DNA of 45,016 nt, from contig CAZYZD010000008.1 in NCBI GenBank assembly GCA_964651755.1, positions 1 through 45,016 on the forward strand, given 5' to 3'. A model generated the notes under the pieces. It saw only the letters and a program-made list of their open reading frames with translations. It searched no databases and was not told the DNA's origin. This stretch comes from QNZT01 sp964651755. Lineage in GTDB: Bacteria; Campylobacterota; Campylobacteria; Campylobacterales; QNZT01. Below are positions 44,836 to 45,016 of this stretch, piece after piece (within the stretch, counting starts at the first letter, position 1; each line of letters starts with the position of its first letter). The position numbers were made by a program, and so were the translations under genes.

Positions 44836-44866
44836 TTCCCCCTCACCTTTTTGGGTGAAGGGGGAA
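44836..44866 (+). terminator. hairpin after metE
   Basis: A G/C-rich stem of about 12 pairs with one bulge (44836-44847 with 44854-44866) lies seven bases after the metE stop. It lacks a T run, so it may work with Rho or stabilise the 3' end. Confidence 0.5.
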
Positions 44867-44893
44867 TTAAAATCACCCCTTCCTGTTCAATGA

Positions 44894-44955
44894 ACACTTT
44901 GTTTGTTATTGCCCGTATTTGCCAATTAGCACACACTTTGTATGTTAATACGCCG
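44894..44955. repeat. short imperfect direct repeat
   Basis: Two copies of about 22 bases beginning ACACTTTGT-(T/A)-TGTTA lie 39 bases apart (44894 and 44933), in the gene-free right end. A small hairpin GCCG/CGGC follows near 44952. They may be operator-like sites for a gene beyond the window, or chance. Confidence 0.35.
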
Positions 44956-45016
44956 AAAACCGGCAAAACTTACAAGTAGTTTTGTCATATTTTATTTACT
45001 TTTCCGATAGATAAAT

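Overview
The window looks like chromosomal DNA of a Campylobacterota (epsilonproteobacterial) organism, probably a free-living Sulfurovum/Sulfurimonas-type bacterium. The reasons are a fairly AT-rich composition, tightly overlapping genes, the run pheS-pheT-aroA-ispH-rpsA-(86 aa)-serA familiar from this phylum, and prepilin leaders of the MKKAF type. The assignment is inference; no rRNA or tRNA gene was seen.

Layout. 1-1.8 kb (minus): partial DnaQ-type exonuclease, trpF, rpe. 1.9-2.3 kb: a short RhuM-like protein. 2.4-11.5 kb: a compact type II secretion locus, gspK-L-M-N-C-D-E-F on minus, with the major pseudopilin gspG divergent on plus. 11.5-12.5 kb: an orphan protein with a Mur-ligase-like N-terminus.

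12.6-25.9 kb is an envelope-centred block: a small cytochrome c'-like protein, a FadL-type porin, a 1059-residue exported protein with two DUF302-like units, an exported protein made of 11-residue repeats, a second cytochrome c'-like protein directly followed by an efflux adaptor, and then on minus an operon of TolC-like channel, adaptor and an RND permease encoded as two half-proteins. Nearly every product is exported or membrane-bound.

26.0-35.0 kb (minus): a housekeeping operon for Phe-tRNA synthetase, EPSP synthase, IspH, ribosomal protein S1, a small membrane protein and SerA, with start/stop overlaps through its first half. Divergent from it is a HIT-family gene preceded by a 20-bp perfect inverted repeat and a possible anti-Shine-Dalgarno helix.

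35.5-38.2 kb (minus): an unknown protein, a GNAT acetyltransferase, a ketopantoate-reductase-like protein and a hotdog thioesterase. 38.3-41.8 kb: a GH26-like lipoprotein, a DUF2279/YfiM-like protein and a His-rich beta-propeller lipoprotein. 41.8-45.0 kb: an AT-rich gap, a possible small Cys-rich protein, and metE.

The most unusual items are the split RND pump with two related adaptors and a neighbouring haem protein, the 11-mer repeat protein, the tandem DUF302-like protein, and the structured leader before the HIT gene. All functional statements come from reading motifs by eye; no database search was run.
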